DNA of 64,000 nt from Mediterraneibacter glycyrrhizinilyticus (lineage in GTDB: Bacteria > Bacillota > Clostridia > Lachnospirales > Lachnospiraceae), in the NCBI RefSeq assembly GCF_015560805.1, contig NZ_JADMSO010000001.1, positions 62,001-126,000 of the forward strand, read 5' to 3'. The notes beneath the pieces are model-generated. The model was not told where the DNA came from, made no database searches, and worked only from the letters and a program-made list of their open reading frames with translations. Position 1 is the first letter of the stretch; each line of letters begins with the position of its first letter. Positions 7,621 through 16,224 of the stretch are shown piece after piece. Both the position numbers and the translations under genes were made by a program.

Positions 7621-8391
7621 ATGAACAACGATAAACTGATCATAGGCGGACACGAATTTAACTCCCGTTTTATTCTGGGATCCGGCAAATACTCCATGAA
7701 GCTCATTGAAGCAGCGGTGAAGGATGCTGGCGCAGAGATCATCACACTTGCCGTTCGCCGTGCAAACACCAAGGAACAGGAAAGCATCCTTGACTATATC
7801 CCCGAAGGAATTACCCTGCTCCCGAACACCAGTGGCGCGAGAAATGCAGAAGAAGCCGTGCGTATTGCGAGACTTGCCCGTGAGCTTGGCTGCGGTAATT
7901 TCGTAAAAATTGAAATTATGCGTGACTCTAAATACCTGCTTCCTGACAATCAGGAAACCATCAAGGCGACAGAGATCCTTGCAAACGAGGGATTTGTAGT
8001 TATGCCGTATATGTATCCTGACCTCAACGTGGCCCGTGACCTTGTAAATGCCGGTGCCGCAAGTGTTATGCCCCTGGCTTCTCCCATTGGTTCTAACAAA
8101 GGTCTTGCAACTAAAGAGTTTATTCAGATTCTTATTGACGAAATTGACCTGCCTATCATTGTAGATGCCGGTATCGGAAGACCGTCCCAAGCTTGCGAAG
8201 CAATGGAAATGGGCGCCGCCGCTATTATGGCGAACACCGCACTTGCAACCGCAGGAGATCTTCCTATGATGGCTTCTGCTTTCAAGAATGCCATTGAAGC
8301 CGGTCGTAAGGCATACCTTGCGGGCCTTGGCAGAGTGCTGACCCGTGGTGCATCCGCCTCCGATCCGCTGACCGGTTTCCTTCGTGATTAA
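7621..8391 (+). CDS. thiG: thiazole synthase ThiG
   Basis: 256-residue TIM-barrel enzyme that builds the thiazole phosphate ring from deoxyxylulose 5-phosphate, dehydroglycine and ThiS-thiocarboxylate. The Schiff-base lysine is K96 in NFVKIEIM; phosphate-binding segments [11 protein letters not shown] and [15 protein letters not shown] are present, as is the family start [19 protein letters not shown]. Full length. ATG 7621 follows AAGAAGGAAT. Its stop overlaps the ribosome site of thiH, and ThiH is the expected source of dehydroglycine. Confidence 0.97.
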   Translation: MNNDKLIIGGHEFNSRFILGSGKYSMKLIEAAVKDAGAEIITLAVRRANTKEQESILDYIPEGITLLPNTSGARNAEEAVRIARLARELGCGNFVKIEIMRDSKYLLPDNQETIKATEILANEGFVVMPYMYPDLNVARDLVNAGAASVMPLASPIGSNKGLATKEFIQILIDEIDLPIIVDAGIGRPSQACEAMEMGAAAIMANTALATAGDLPMMASAFKNAIEAGRKAYLAGLGRVLTRGASASDPLTGFLRD

Positions 8392-8401
8392 GAGGTGGCC
8401 T

Positions 8402-9655
8402 ATGGATAATCAATTTTTTGTGGATTCGGAGCATCTGTCTCCAGAAGCACTTGCAAAAAAGCATCGGCTGGAAAACAATCCGTCCTCACGTAAAAGCCAC
8501 ATGGAATATCTGCCGGGGATGGAAGTGATTGAGTCGGATGTGTGTGCAAGTGTAATGGCGCAGATGAACTCCTACGACTATTCAAAATATACTGCAGCCG
8601 ATGTGAAAGCAGCTTTGGAACACGATACCTGTACGATAGAAGATTTCAAGGCACTCCTTTCTCCAGCAGCGGAACCGTTCCTTGAACAGATGGCGCAGCG
8701 TGCAAGACTGGAAACAAGTAAGCATTTTGGTAATACCGTGTATCTGTTCACTCCCCTGTACATAGCCAACTACTGCGAGAATTACTGTGTCTATTGTGGT
8801 TTTAACTGTTACAACCATATCAACCGCATGAAGCTCAGTATGGAGCAGATTGAAAAAGAGATGAAGGTCATCGCCGACAGCGGTATGGAGGAAATCCTGA
8901 TCCTTACCGGTGAGAGCAGAGGCCAGAGCAACGTGGAATATATCGGTGAAGCCTGCAAGCTGGCAAGAAAGTATTTCCGTATGGTAGGACTTGAAATCTA
9001 TCCTGTCAATACCGATGAATACAAGTACCTTCACGAATGCGGTGCAGACTACGTAACGGTGTTTCAGGAAACCTACGATGCGGATCGATATGAGCAGCTT
9101 CATCTGCTCGGTCACAAGCGTGTATGGCCTTACCGCTTCGATGCCCAGGAACGTGCGCTTCGTGGTGGTATGAGAGGGGTTGCATTTTCGGCTCTGCTTG
9201 GACTCTCTGACTTCCGTAAGGATGCTCTCGCAAGTGCATTGCACGTTTACTATTTGCAGAGAAAATATCCTCACGCTGAAATGTCGTTGTCCTGTCCAAG
9301 ACTCAGACCGATCATCAATAACGACAAGATCAACCCTTTGGATGTTCACGAAAAACAGCTTTGTCAGGTGCTTTGTGCATACCGTATCTTCCTGCCGTAT
9401 GTAGGTATTACCGTATCTTCCCGTGAGAGTGCTGAGTTTAGAAACGGTATTGTGAAGATTGCGGCAACGAAGGTTTCTGCGGGTGTTTCCACCGGTATTG
9501 GTGATCACGAAAGTAAATATACAGGAAAAGAAACGGATGAAGTACAGGGCGACGAGCAGTTTGAGATTGACGATAACCGCAGTCTTGACAAGATGTATAG
9601 GGACATTGCAGAGGAAGGTCTGCAGCCGGTTCTGAATGACTATCTGTATGTGTGA
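8402..9655 (+). CDS. thiH: 2-iminoacetate synthase ThiH (tyrosine lyase, radical SAM)
   Basis: 417-residue radical SAM enzyme that cleaves tyrosine to dehydroglycine (2-iminoacetate) and p-cresol for ThiG. The cluster cysteines are C125, C129 and C132 in NYCENYCVYCGFNC, followed by the radical SAM barrel and a ThiH/BATS C-terminal domain (SSRESAEFRNGIV...GVSTGIGDH). ATG 8402 follows AAGAGGTGG; the frame reaches upstream into thiG but without a ribosome site. Use of ThiH rather than glycine oxidase ThiO shows an oxygen-independent pathway, suited to an anaerobe. Confidence 0.97.
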   Translation: MDNQFFVDSEHLSPEALAKKHRLENNPSSRKSHMEYLPGMEVIESDVCASVMAQMNSYDYSKYTAADVKAALEHDTCTIEDFKALLSPAAEPFLEQMAQRARLETSKHFGNTVYLFTPLYIANYCENYCVYCGFNCYNHINRMKLSMEQIEKEMKVIADSGMEEILILTGESRGQSNVEYIGEACKLARKYFRMVGLEIYPVNTDEYKYLHECGADYVTVFQETYDADRYEQLHLLGHKRVWPYRFDAQERALRGGMRGVAFSALLGLSDFRKDALASALHVYYLQRKYPHAEMSLSCPRLRPIINNDKINPLDVHEKQLCQVLCAYRIFLPYVGITVSSRESAEFRNGIVKIAATKVSAGVSTGIGDHESKYTGKETDEVQGDEQFEIDDNRSLDKMYRDIAEEGLQPVLNDYLYV

Positions 9656-9665
9656 GGGAAAGAGA

Positions 9666-10301
9666 ATGAAAAAGTTTGATCCAAGTTTATATTTTATCAC
9701 TGACAGCACGAACTACACCGAGGAAGAATTTCTCTGCCGTGTGGAGCAGGCTCTGAAAGGCGGTGTAACCCTTCTTCAGCTCCGTGAGAAAAACAGAAGC
9801 ACACGGGAGTATATCGAACTTGCCGAGAAGGTACACGCCATTGCCAAGCGTTACAATGTGCCGCTGATTATTGATGACCGTGTAGATGTAGCTCTTGCTA
9901 TGGATGCCGAGGGGGTTCACGTGGGGGCCGAGGATATGCCTGTTGCAACCGCAAGACGCTTGATGGGTGACGATAAGATCGTAGGCGCAACCGCAAAAAC
10001 CGTTCCTTGGGCAAAGGAAGCCTACGAGCAGGGTGCTGACTATCTTGGTGTAGGTGCAATCTATCCCACCACAACCAAGGTGAAGACAGTTCTGACATCT
10101 ACGGATACCCTTCGTGATATTTGTAATGCGGTACCCATTCCTGCGAATGCCATTGGCGGACTCAATAAAGGTAACATTGATGTTCTCACCGGAATTCCTA
10201 TTGCCGGAATTTGCGTGGTATCTGCCATTATGAAAGCAGATGATCCAAAGATGGCGACAGAAGAACTGAAAGCAAGAGCACATGAGCTTGCTCTGATTTA
10301 A
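9666..10301 (+). CDS. thiE: thiamine-phosphate synthase ThiE
   Basis: 211-residue TIM-barrel enzyme joining the pyrimidine pyrophosphate and the thiazole phosphate into thiamine phosphate. Diagnostic segments are LLQLREKN (about 38-45), PLIIDDRVDVALAMDAEGVHVG, the phosphate loop GATAKT, and GAIYPTTTK. ATG 9666 follows GAGGGAAAGAGA. Ends at the usual family length. Placed 11 bases after thiH in the same operon. Confidence 0.96.
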   Translation: MKKFDPSLYFITDSTNYTEEEFLCRVEQALKGGVTLLQLREKNRSTREYIELAEKVHAIAKRYNVPLIIDDRVDVALAMDAEGVHVGAEDMPVATARRLMGDDKIVGATAKTVPWAKEAYEQGADYLGVGAIYPTTTKVKTVLTSTDTLRDICNAVPIPANAIGGLNKGNIDVLTGIPIAGICVVSAIMKADDPKMATEELKARAHELALI

Positions 10302-10379
10302 GTGAAATAAGCGGCAGATTGGGGGCACCACCTTATGCCGCTATACAAAACGATGCTGAAAAACGAAAGGAGTATTTCT

Positions 10380-11183
10380 ATGAAAATGAAAACAGCATTG
10401 ACCATTGCAGGAAGCGACTGCAGTGGAGGCGCCGGTATTCAAGCAGATTTGAAAACAATGACGATGAATGGTGTTTATGCCATGAGTGCGATTACAGCAC
10501 TGACAGCACAGAACACGACCGGCGTAAGAGCGATTCAGGAGTCCACACCTGAATTTTTAAAGCATCAACTTGATGCGATATTTGAGGACATATTCCCTGA
10601 TGCAGTCAAGATCGGTATGGTATCTTCGGCGGAGCTTATCAAGGTTATCGCCGACAGACTGAAGATTTATAAGGCAAAGAGTATTGTAGTAGATCCTGTG
10701 ATGGTGGCTACCAGCGGTTCATCACTTATGAAGACGGATGCGGTCTCTACGTTGATGGATGAACTACTCCCCATTGCCGATGTAGTCACGCCCAATATTC
10801 CGGAAGCGGAAATTCTTTCGGGAATGGCTGTTTCTGATAAGGAAGATATGATAAAAGCGGCAAAGAAAATCGGCGATACATACGGATGTGCCGTGCTTCT
10901 CAAGGGCGGTCATAACATCCATGATGCAAATGATCTGCTATACGCAAATGGAAATTTCAAATGGTTCTATGGCAAACGAATCGATAATCCCAACACCCAT
11001 GGGACGGGGTGTACGCTGTCATCAGCCATAGCATCGAATCTTGCAAAGGGCTATGATCTCGAAACCTCCGTACAGAGAGCCAAGAATTATATTTCGGGCG
11101 CACTTTCCGATATGCTTGACTTAGGGCAAGGCTCAGGACCTATGAATCACGCTTTTCATCTAAATAGTGAGTTTACCAAATAA
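10380..11183 (+). CDS. thiD: hydroxymethylpyrimidine (phosphate) kinase ThiD
   Basis: 267-residue ribokinase-like enzyme that phosphorylates hydroxymethylpyrimidine and its phosphate. AGSDCSGGAGIQADLKT near the N-terminus binds the pyrimidine; HGTGCTLSSAIASNLAKG near residue 212 is the anion hole and catalytic aspartate region, here GTGC as in true ThiD. ATG 10380 follows AAAGGAG; the longer frame from 10335 lacks a ribosome site. A 78-base gap after thiE carries nothing obvious. Confidence 0.96.
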   Translation: MKMKTALTIAGSDCSGGAGIQADLKTMTMNGVYAMSAITALTAQNTTGVRAIQESTPEFLKHQLDAIFEDIFPDAVKIGMVSSAELIKVIADRLKIYKAKSIVVDPVMVATSGSSLMKTDAVSTLMDELLPIADVVTPNIPEAEILSGMAVSDKEDMIKAAKKIGDTYGCAVLLKGGHNIHDANDLLYANGNFKWFYGKRIDNPNTHGTGCTLSSAIASNLAKGYDLETSVQRAKNYISGALSDMLDLGQGSGPMNHAFHLNSEFTK

Positions 11184-11207
11184 AATTGCTTGAAAGGAAT
11201 CAAAACA

Positions 11208-12512
11208 ATGAGAAATTACACAACACAAATGGACGCCGCAAGACAAGGCATTATTACACCTGAAATGAAGGCGGTTGCAAAGAAGGAATACAGAACAGAA
11301 GAAGAAATCAGAGAACTTGTTGCAAAAGGACAGGTTGCTATCTGTGCAAACAAGAACCACACCTGCATTGATCCAAACGGTGTAGGCTCCATGCTCCGCA
11401 CTAAAATCAATGTTAATCTCGGTGTTTCCCGTGACTGTAAAGATTACGATATCGAAATGCAAAAGGTTATGGCAGCCGTAGGTATGGGTGCTGAAGCCAT
11501 TATGGACCTTTCTTCCCATGGTAACACGCAGCCTTTCCGCAGAAAGCTCACAAGTGAGTGTCCCGCAATGATCGGTACTGTTCCAGTTTATGACAGTGTG
11601 ATTCATTATCAGAGAGACCTTGCAACTCTTACAGCAAAAGATTTCATTGATGTGGTTCGTCTTCACGCAGAAGATGGTGTTGATTTTGTAACCCTTCACT
11701 GCGGTATTACCCGTAAGACCATTGAGCAGATCAAAAAGCACAAGAGAAAAATGAATATTGTTTCCCGCGGCGGCTCCCTGGTTTTTGCTTGGATGAGTAT
11801 GACGGGCGAAGAAAATCCCTTTTACGAATACTTTGACGAGATCCTGGATATCTGCCGTGAGTATGATGTGACCATTTCGCTTGGTGACGCCTGCCGTCCC
11901 GGTTGTCTTGCCGACGGAAGTGATGTATGTCAGATTGAAGAGTTGGTTCGTCTTGGCGAGCTGACCAAGCGTGCATGGGAAAAAGATGTTCAGGTTATGG
12001 TGGAAGGTCCCGGACATATACCGATGGATCAGATTGAAGCCAATATGAAGATGCAGCAGACCATCTGTATGGGTGCGCCGTTCTATGTGCTCGGTCCTAT
12101 TGTTACGGATATTGCACCCGGTTATGATCACATCACTTCAGCTATCGGTGGAGCGATTGCTGCAGCAAGCGGTGCTGCTTTCCTTTGCTATGTAACGCCC
12201 GCTGAACATCTTGCTCTGCCGAATGTAGAGGATGTAAAGCAAGGTATTATTGCATCGCGCATTGCAGCTCACGCTGCGGATATTGCAAAGAAGGTTCCTC
12301 ACGCAAGAGACATTGACGATGCAATGGCAGATGCCAGAAGAACTTTTGATTGGGAAAAGCAGTGGGAATGCTCCATTGATCCTGAAACTGCGAAAGCCAT
12401 CCGTGACAGCCGTGCTCCTGAACACGAGGACAGCTGCTCGATGTGTGGCAAATTCTGTGCAGTCAGAAGTATGAACAAGGCGTTGAGTGGAGAGTACATT
12501 GATATTCTGTAA
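11208..12512 (+). CDS. thiC: phosphomethylpyrimidine synthase ThiC
   Basis: 434-residue non-canonical radical SAM enzyme that rearranges aminoimidazole ribotide into hydroxymethylpyrimidine phosphate. The C-terminal cluster motif [15 protein letters not shown] gives CX2CX4C near residue 415. Barrel segments MEGPGHIP-like [26 protein letters not shown] and [21 protein letters not shown] are family hallmarks. It lacks the N-terminal extension found in proteobacterial ThiC (over 600 residues), the usual form in Clostridia. ATG 11208 follows GAAAGGAA. Its substrate comes from the purine pathway, so only this one entry metabolite is needed from the host for the pyrimidine half. Confidence 0.97.
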   Translation: MRNYTTQMDAARQGIITPEMKAVAKKEYRTEEEIRELVAKGQVAICANKNHTCIDPNGVGSMLRTKINVNLGVSRDCKDYDIEMQKVMAAVGMGAEAIMDLSSHGNTQPFRRKLTSECPAMIGTVPVYDSVIHYQRDLATLTAKDFIDVVRLHAEDGVDFVTLHCGITRKTIEQIKKHKRKMNIVSRGGSLVFAWMSMTGEENPFYEYFDEILDICREYDVTISLGDACRPGCLADGSDVCQIEELVRLGELTKRAWEKDVQVMVEGPGHIPMDQIEANMKMQQTICMGAPFYVLGPIVTDIAPGYDHITSAIGGAIAAASGAAFLCYVTPAEHLALPNVEDVKQGIIASRIAAHAADIAKKVPHARDIDDAMADARRTFDWEKQWECSIDPETAKAIRDSRAPEHEDSCSMCGKFCAVRSMNKALSGEYIDIL

Positions 12513-12521
12513 GGTGAGAAA

Positions 12522-13145
12522 ATGAAACGATGTGTGATTGTCGGTGGTGCTGACATAAACAACTATTCATATATCAGAAACTGTCTTCGTGAGGATGATT
12601 ACATTATCTTCTGTGACAGCGGACTGAAACATATGGATGCCCTTCAGGTAATACCCGGACTTATCGTGGGAGATTTTGACTCCCACGATAATCCACATTT
12701 TGATATTGAGACCATTGTACTTCCCTGCGAGAAGGATGATACGGATACCGTTTTTGCAGTCAAGGAAGCTCTGAAACGTGGTTTTGATGATTTTCTGCTG
12801 ATCGGTGTTGTAGGAGCAAGGCTCGACCACACACTTGGCAATGTGTCGATTTTGCTCTACCTGGATTCGCTTGGTAAGAAAGGAATCATTATTGACGATT
12901 ATTCTGAAATGGAGATCATTTCAAATAAGCCTGCTTATATTGAGGATTCCTATGCGTTCTTTTCACTTTTGAATGTTACTGGCACTGCCAAGGGCATCAC
13001 GATAGAGAATGCCAAGTATCCACTTGAAAATGCAGAGATTACCTGTGAATACCAGTATGGAATCAGCAATGAAGTGCTCCCGGGCAGAAGAGCAAAGGTT
13101 ACTGTTTTGGAAGGAAAATTGTTGTTGATAAAAGATAGAGAGTAA
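12522..13145 (+). CDS. thiN: thiamine pyrophosphokinase ThiN
   Basis: 207-residue enzyme transferring pyrophosphate from ATP to thiamine. Motifs: FCDSGLKHM, VGDFDSHDN (metal binding), DDTDTVFAVKEAL and GVVGARLDHTLGNVS, all conserved. Ten bases after thiC with a GGTGAG site. As ThiE makes thiamine monophosphate and no ThiL is present here, the final step needs either a host ThiL or hydrolysis followed by ThiN; ThiN also allows use of salvaged thiamine. Last gene of the operon, followed by a terminator. Confidence 0.95.
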   Translation: MKRCVIVGGADINNYSYIRNCLREDDYIIFCDSGLKHMDALQVIPGLIVGDFDSHDNPHFDIETIVLPCEKDDTDTVFAVKEALKRGFDDFLLIGVVGARLDHTLGNVSILLYLDSLGKKGIIIDDYSEMEIISNKPAYIEDSYAFFSLLNVTGTAKGITIENAKYPLENAEITCEYQYGISNEVLPGRRAKVTVLEGKLLLIKDRE

Positions 13146-13148
13146 GCA

Positions 13149-13180
13149 AAAGGCGTCGCTACCACAGCGGCGCCTTTTCG
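13149..13180 (+). terminator. terminator of the thiamine operon
   Basis: AAAGGCGTCGCT (13149-13160) pairs with AGCGGCGCCTTT (13166-13177), a nearly perfect GC-rich stem with a short T-run, four bases after the thiN stop. It closes a transcription unit running from about 5729. Confidence 0.85.
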
Positions 13181-13275
13181 CTGTCCGTAGAAAAAGACAT
13201 ACTTTTCTGATATAATTTTCAAAAAGGATGAGATAAATGCTGCCGAATCCGTAGAATAAAGGTGAGGCAGAAAGG

Positions 13276-13740
13276 ATGGTGAGCAGATTGGACGATAGTA
13301 AAATAATTGATTTGTTCTATGAGCGCTCAGAGCAGGCAATCATTGAACTATCGCAGAAATATGGCTCTGTATGCACAAAGGTTGCTAACAATATATTGAA
13401 CGATGTACGGGATACCGAAGAATGCGTGAATGACGCATATCTCGGAGCGTGGAATACAATACCGCCTCAAAGACCAAATCCGCTTCTGAGTTATGTCTGC
13501 CGCATTGTTCGTAATCTTGCCATCAAGAAGTATCATGCAAATACTGCAGCGAAACGGAACAGTAGCTATGATGTTGCTCTGGACGAGCTAGAAAACTGTT
13601 TCCCTGCGTCCACCTCGGTTGAGGATGAATTTAACGCAGGCGAGATTGCAAGAAGTATTGACCGTTTTCTTGAAACTTTGGATAAGGAAAACAGAATTAT
13701 GTTCGTCCGCCGGTACTGGCATTCGGATTCGATTGCGGAT
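13276..13740 (+). pseudogene. ECF-type sigma factor fragment fused in frame to a serine recombinase
   Basis: The first 155 codons encode an ECF-like RNA polymerase sigma factor: region 2 (LSQKYGSVCTKVANNILNDVRDTEECVNDAYLGAWNT, PLLSYVCRIVRNLAIKKY) and the start of region 4 (RFLETLDKENRIMFVRRYWHSDSIADL). Here the homology breaks just where the second helix of region 4 should follow, and the frame continues without stop as serine recombinase from LRQYAAEHGL. ATG 13276 follows GAGGCAGAAAGG. Without the promoter-reading helix it cannot work as a sigma factor. It probably marks the original right neighbour of the thiamine operon in the donor. Confidence 0.85.
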
Positions 13741-15253
13741 CTTAGGCAGTATGCCGCAGAGCATGGGCTGACCGTTGTAGACGAGTACATTGACGACGGA
13801 TGGAGTGGGACAAATTTCGAGCGTCCAAGTTTCCAAAGGATGATTGATGACATCGAGGACGGGAAAATCAACTGCGTTGTCACAAAGGACTTATCCCGTC
13901 TGGGAAGAAACTATATCCTGACCGGTCAGTACACGGAAATCTATTTCCCCAGCAAGGGAGTACGCTACATTGCCATCAATGACAATGTGGACACCATCAA
14001 CGGAGAAAGCGAGCTTGCACCGTTCTTAAACATCCTGAATGAAATGCACGCCCGACAGACCAGCAAAAAGGTCAAGGCTGCCATGCACACAAGATTTGCC
14101 AATGGCGCACACTATGGAGCGTATGCACCGCTGGGCTATGTAAAAGACCCGGACAAAAAAGGTCATCTTCTGATCGACCCGGAAACACGCTGGATTGTAG
14201 AAAAGATTTTTGACCTTGCCGTACACGGGAGGGGTGCCGCCAGCATTACACGGATTCTGGTGGAAGAAAAAGTACCTACCCCCGGCTGGCTGAACTATGA
14301 AAGATATGGGACTTTCCGCCAATATCTACGCCGGTGCGCCCGCAGAAAAAGCCTATGCGTGGACGATTGCACAGGTCAAGAGCATTTTGAAAGAGGAAAC
14401 TTACATCGGTCACAGCGTTCACAACAAGCAGAGCAACATTTCATTCAAGAACAAGAAAAAAGTGCGGAAGCCGCAGGAAGAATGGTATCGTGTGGAAAAT
14501 ACCCACGAAGCCATCATTTCCGAAGAAGTGTTCCAAAAAGTTCAGGAGCTGATTGCAAGCAGACGCAGGAAACGCAGAAATGGTACAACACAGATTTTCG
14601 CAGGATTGATAAAATGTGCAGACTGCGGATGGTCTTTAGCCTATGGGGAAAACAAGCAGAATAAGAACCCATACGGGTACTACCATTGCAGCAAGAACGG
14701 ACAGGGATTACGCCAGTGTTCCATGCACTATATCCGTTATGATGTACTGTATGCCTATGTGCTTGCAAGACTGCAATACTGGTCTATGTTGGCACAGAAA
14801 GACGAGGACAAGCTGCTGAAACGGCTGCTCAATGCCAGCGACAGAGAAAGAAACTCTGCGAAGAAAAAGCAGGCTGCGGAGCTGAAAAAGGCGGAAAAGC
14901 GTAAAGCCGAGGTTGACGGGCTGTTTGCTAAAATGTATGAGGACTGGTCTGCCGGACGCATAACCGAGTATAATTTCAATATGCTGTCCGAGAAGTACCA
15001 GAACGAGCAAAAGGAGCTTGAAACAAAAATAAGACAGCTTCACGAAATGATGGAAGCCGCCGTACAGACCGCAGCGGATGCTGAAAAGTGGATTGCCCTA
15101 ATGAAACAGTATGTCAACCCTGTGGAGCTGACCGCCGAACTTCTGAACACTCTAATTGAAAAAATAACCGTCCACGAAGCTGTCAAGGGCGAGGACGGAA
15201 GTCGTGAGCAGGAAGTAGAAATCTACTACCGCTTCATCGGCAAAATCGACTGA
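13741..15253 (+). pseudogene. large serine recombinase, 5'-truncated and frameshifted
   Basis: Remains of a Tn5397/TndX-like large serine recombinase. The catalytic N-terminus with the nucleophilic serine is absent; homology starts at RQYAAEHGLTVVDEYIDDGWSGTNFERPSF and includes DLSRLGRNYI. At 14313-14316 the run TTCC has one base too many: dropping one C gives GTFANIYAGAPAEKAYAW, otherwise the frame dies. The rest is read one base off (14317-15253): recombinase domain, zinc ribbon LIKCADCGWSLAYG, and a long coiled coil (about 14800-15100) typical of such enzymes. It adjoins the right end of the element. Dead by three independent lesions. Confidence 0.92.
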
Positions 15254-15288
15254 CCTTTCTTTTTTTACCCAACAATATCTTTAATTAA

Positions 15289-15295
15289 GGGAAAC
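15289..15295. other. right attachment core GGGAAAC (attR-like)
   Basis: Second copy of the 7-base repeat found at 1872-1878; 36 bases after the recombinase stop, directly at the point where the interrupted host regulator resumes. Confidence 0.75.
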
Positions 15296-16103
15296 GGGAA
15301 AATCGGTGCCGGACGCGGAAGCATTGATCGGGATTTCCAAGCTTTTGGAAGTACCGGTCAGTAAATTGCTCGGTGCAGAGGTGGAGCAGACGGATATGGA
15401 AGATCTGACAGAAGAACTTGCCAGAGTAAATGAACAGCTTGCCGGGCTGCATCGCAAAGAAGACCGGATGAAACAGGCGGGGGAGAAGCGCGGCTTGATC
15501 TTGTTTTTATCATTTGCCGCGATGTTTCTTTCGCTTGCGATCAAGCAGGAGGCGGTATCACTTTTCTTATCCGGAGTATGTATTTTGACGGCTGTTGTGA
15601 TCCTGTACCGTAATCTGACACTGCTGACCAGTGTGACGACAGAGGATATGCGGTTAAACGTGCTGCGTATCACAACCGTTTTTAATACGGTGGTGTTGGT
15701 TCTGGGAATCTTGCTGGCAGTGCTCACGGCTTCGGATGTGATAACTTTTTCGGAGCAGCATGAGCAGATGTTTGCAGTGTTTCTTGTCGCCTGTGTGATG
15801 ATCTTTGCGGGCATGGTATCGCCGAAACTTCCGTTTACAAGGCATACGGGGTTAAGACTGCCTTGGACTGTCCGGGACGAGGAGACATGGAATCTGGCAC
15901 ATCGGATCCTTGGGATCCTGTCTTTGCCGCTGGCGCTTCTGTACGTTGTCTGTTCTCTGACAAGTGACCGAATGGAGGAGATCTCATTGATCGCGATGCT
16001 TTTATGGATCGGGATTCCGGGAGGGATCTCGTACCTGTTCTACTGGAAGAAAATGCATGGCGGATTGGGTGAAAAAACCAGTCAATCATCGAGTGGAAGA
16101 TGA
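15296..16103 (+). pseudogene. C-terminal part of the split XRE regulator with SdpI-like membrane domain
   Basis: Continuation of the gene begun at 1772. It resumes in GKSVPDAEALIGISKLLEVPVSKLLG, the end of an XRE domain, then a coiled stretch (MEDLTEELARVNEQLAG) and a membrane part with about six helices. The block GLRLPWTVRDEETWNLAHRILG is typical of SdpI-family membrane proteins, so the intact protein would be a membrane-anchored regulator of 304 residues. A GTG at 15306 could start a peptide but has no ribosome site. Interrupted by the mobile element. Confidence 0.88.
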
Positions 16104-16118
16104 TTGACTGGTTTTTTG
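16074..16118 (+). terminator. strong terminator after the split regulator
   Basis: AAAACCAGTCAATCATC (16074-16090) and GATGATTGACTGGTTTT (16099-16115) form a 17-base perfect stem with T-run; it overlaps the last codons of the gene. The A-run on the other side lets it serve the minus-strand symporter too. Confidence 0.9.
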
Positions 16119-16130
16119 TATAGGCGACGA

Positions 16131-16204
16131 GCCAAAGTCCGGGCTTGCCCGAGACCTTGGCGACTGCTTACAATCCCGGAATGTGCCTTTTGGCACTTCC
16201 GGTG
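16131..16204. repeat. two inverted repeats between convergent genes
   Basis: GCCAAAGTCCGGGCTTGCCCGAGACCTTGGC forms one long imperfect stem, and CCGGAATGTGCC with GGCACTTCCGG (near 16178-16202) a second. Neither has a T-run. They stand between the regulator terminator and the symporter stop and could be part of the symporter message 3' end or a small dispersed repeat. Confidence 0.45.
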
Positions 16205-16224
16205 ATTAGATGGGGGGAGAAAAT

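Larger units (their letters stand above)
1879..15295. mobile_element. decayed Tn916-like / serine-recombinase element carrying thiamine genes
   Basis: About 13.4 kb of foreign DNA inserted in the helix-turn-helix region of an XRE gene. It carries AT-rich cargo (2220-3554), an oriT-like region and tandem terminators (3616-3950), a truncated MobT relaxase (3969-4895), a recombinase fragment fused to a kinase fragment (4843-5628), the thiamine operon (5694-13180), a sigma factor fragment fused to a serine recombinase (13276-14330) and the rest of that recombinase in another frame (14310-15253). The recombinase adjoins the right end, as in other large-serine-recombinase elements. No coupling protein, VirB4-like gene or intact recombinase is left, so it should be immobile unless helped in trans. 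Confidence 0.85.

Noticed and set aside
8582-9709. Minus-strand open frame of 375 codons opposite thiH
   Set aside because: Mirror of a well-supported radical SAM gene; composition typical of antisense frames.
1879-15295. Prophage
   Set aside because: No capsid, portal, terminase or lysis genes; relaxase and oriT-like site indicate a conjugative origin.
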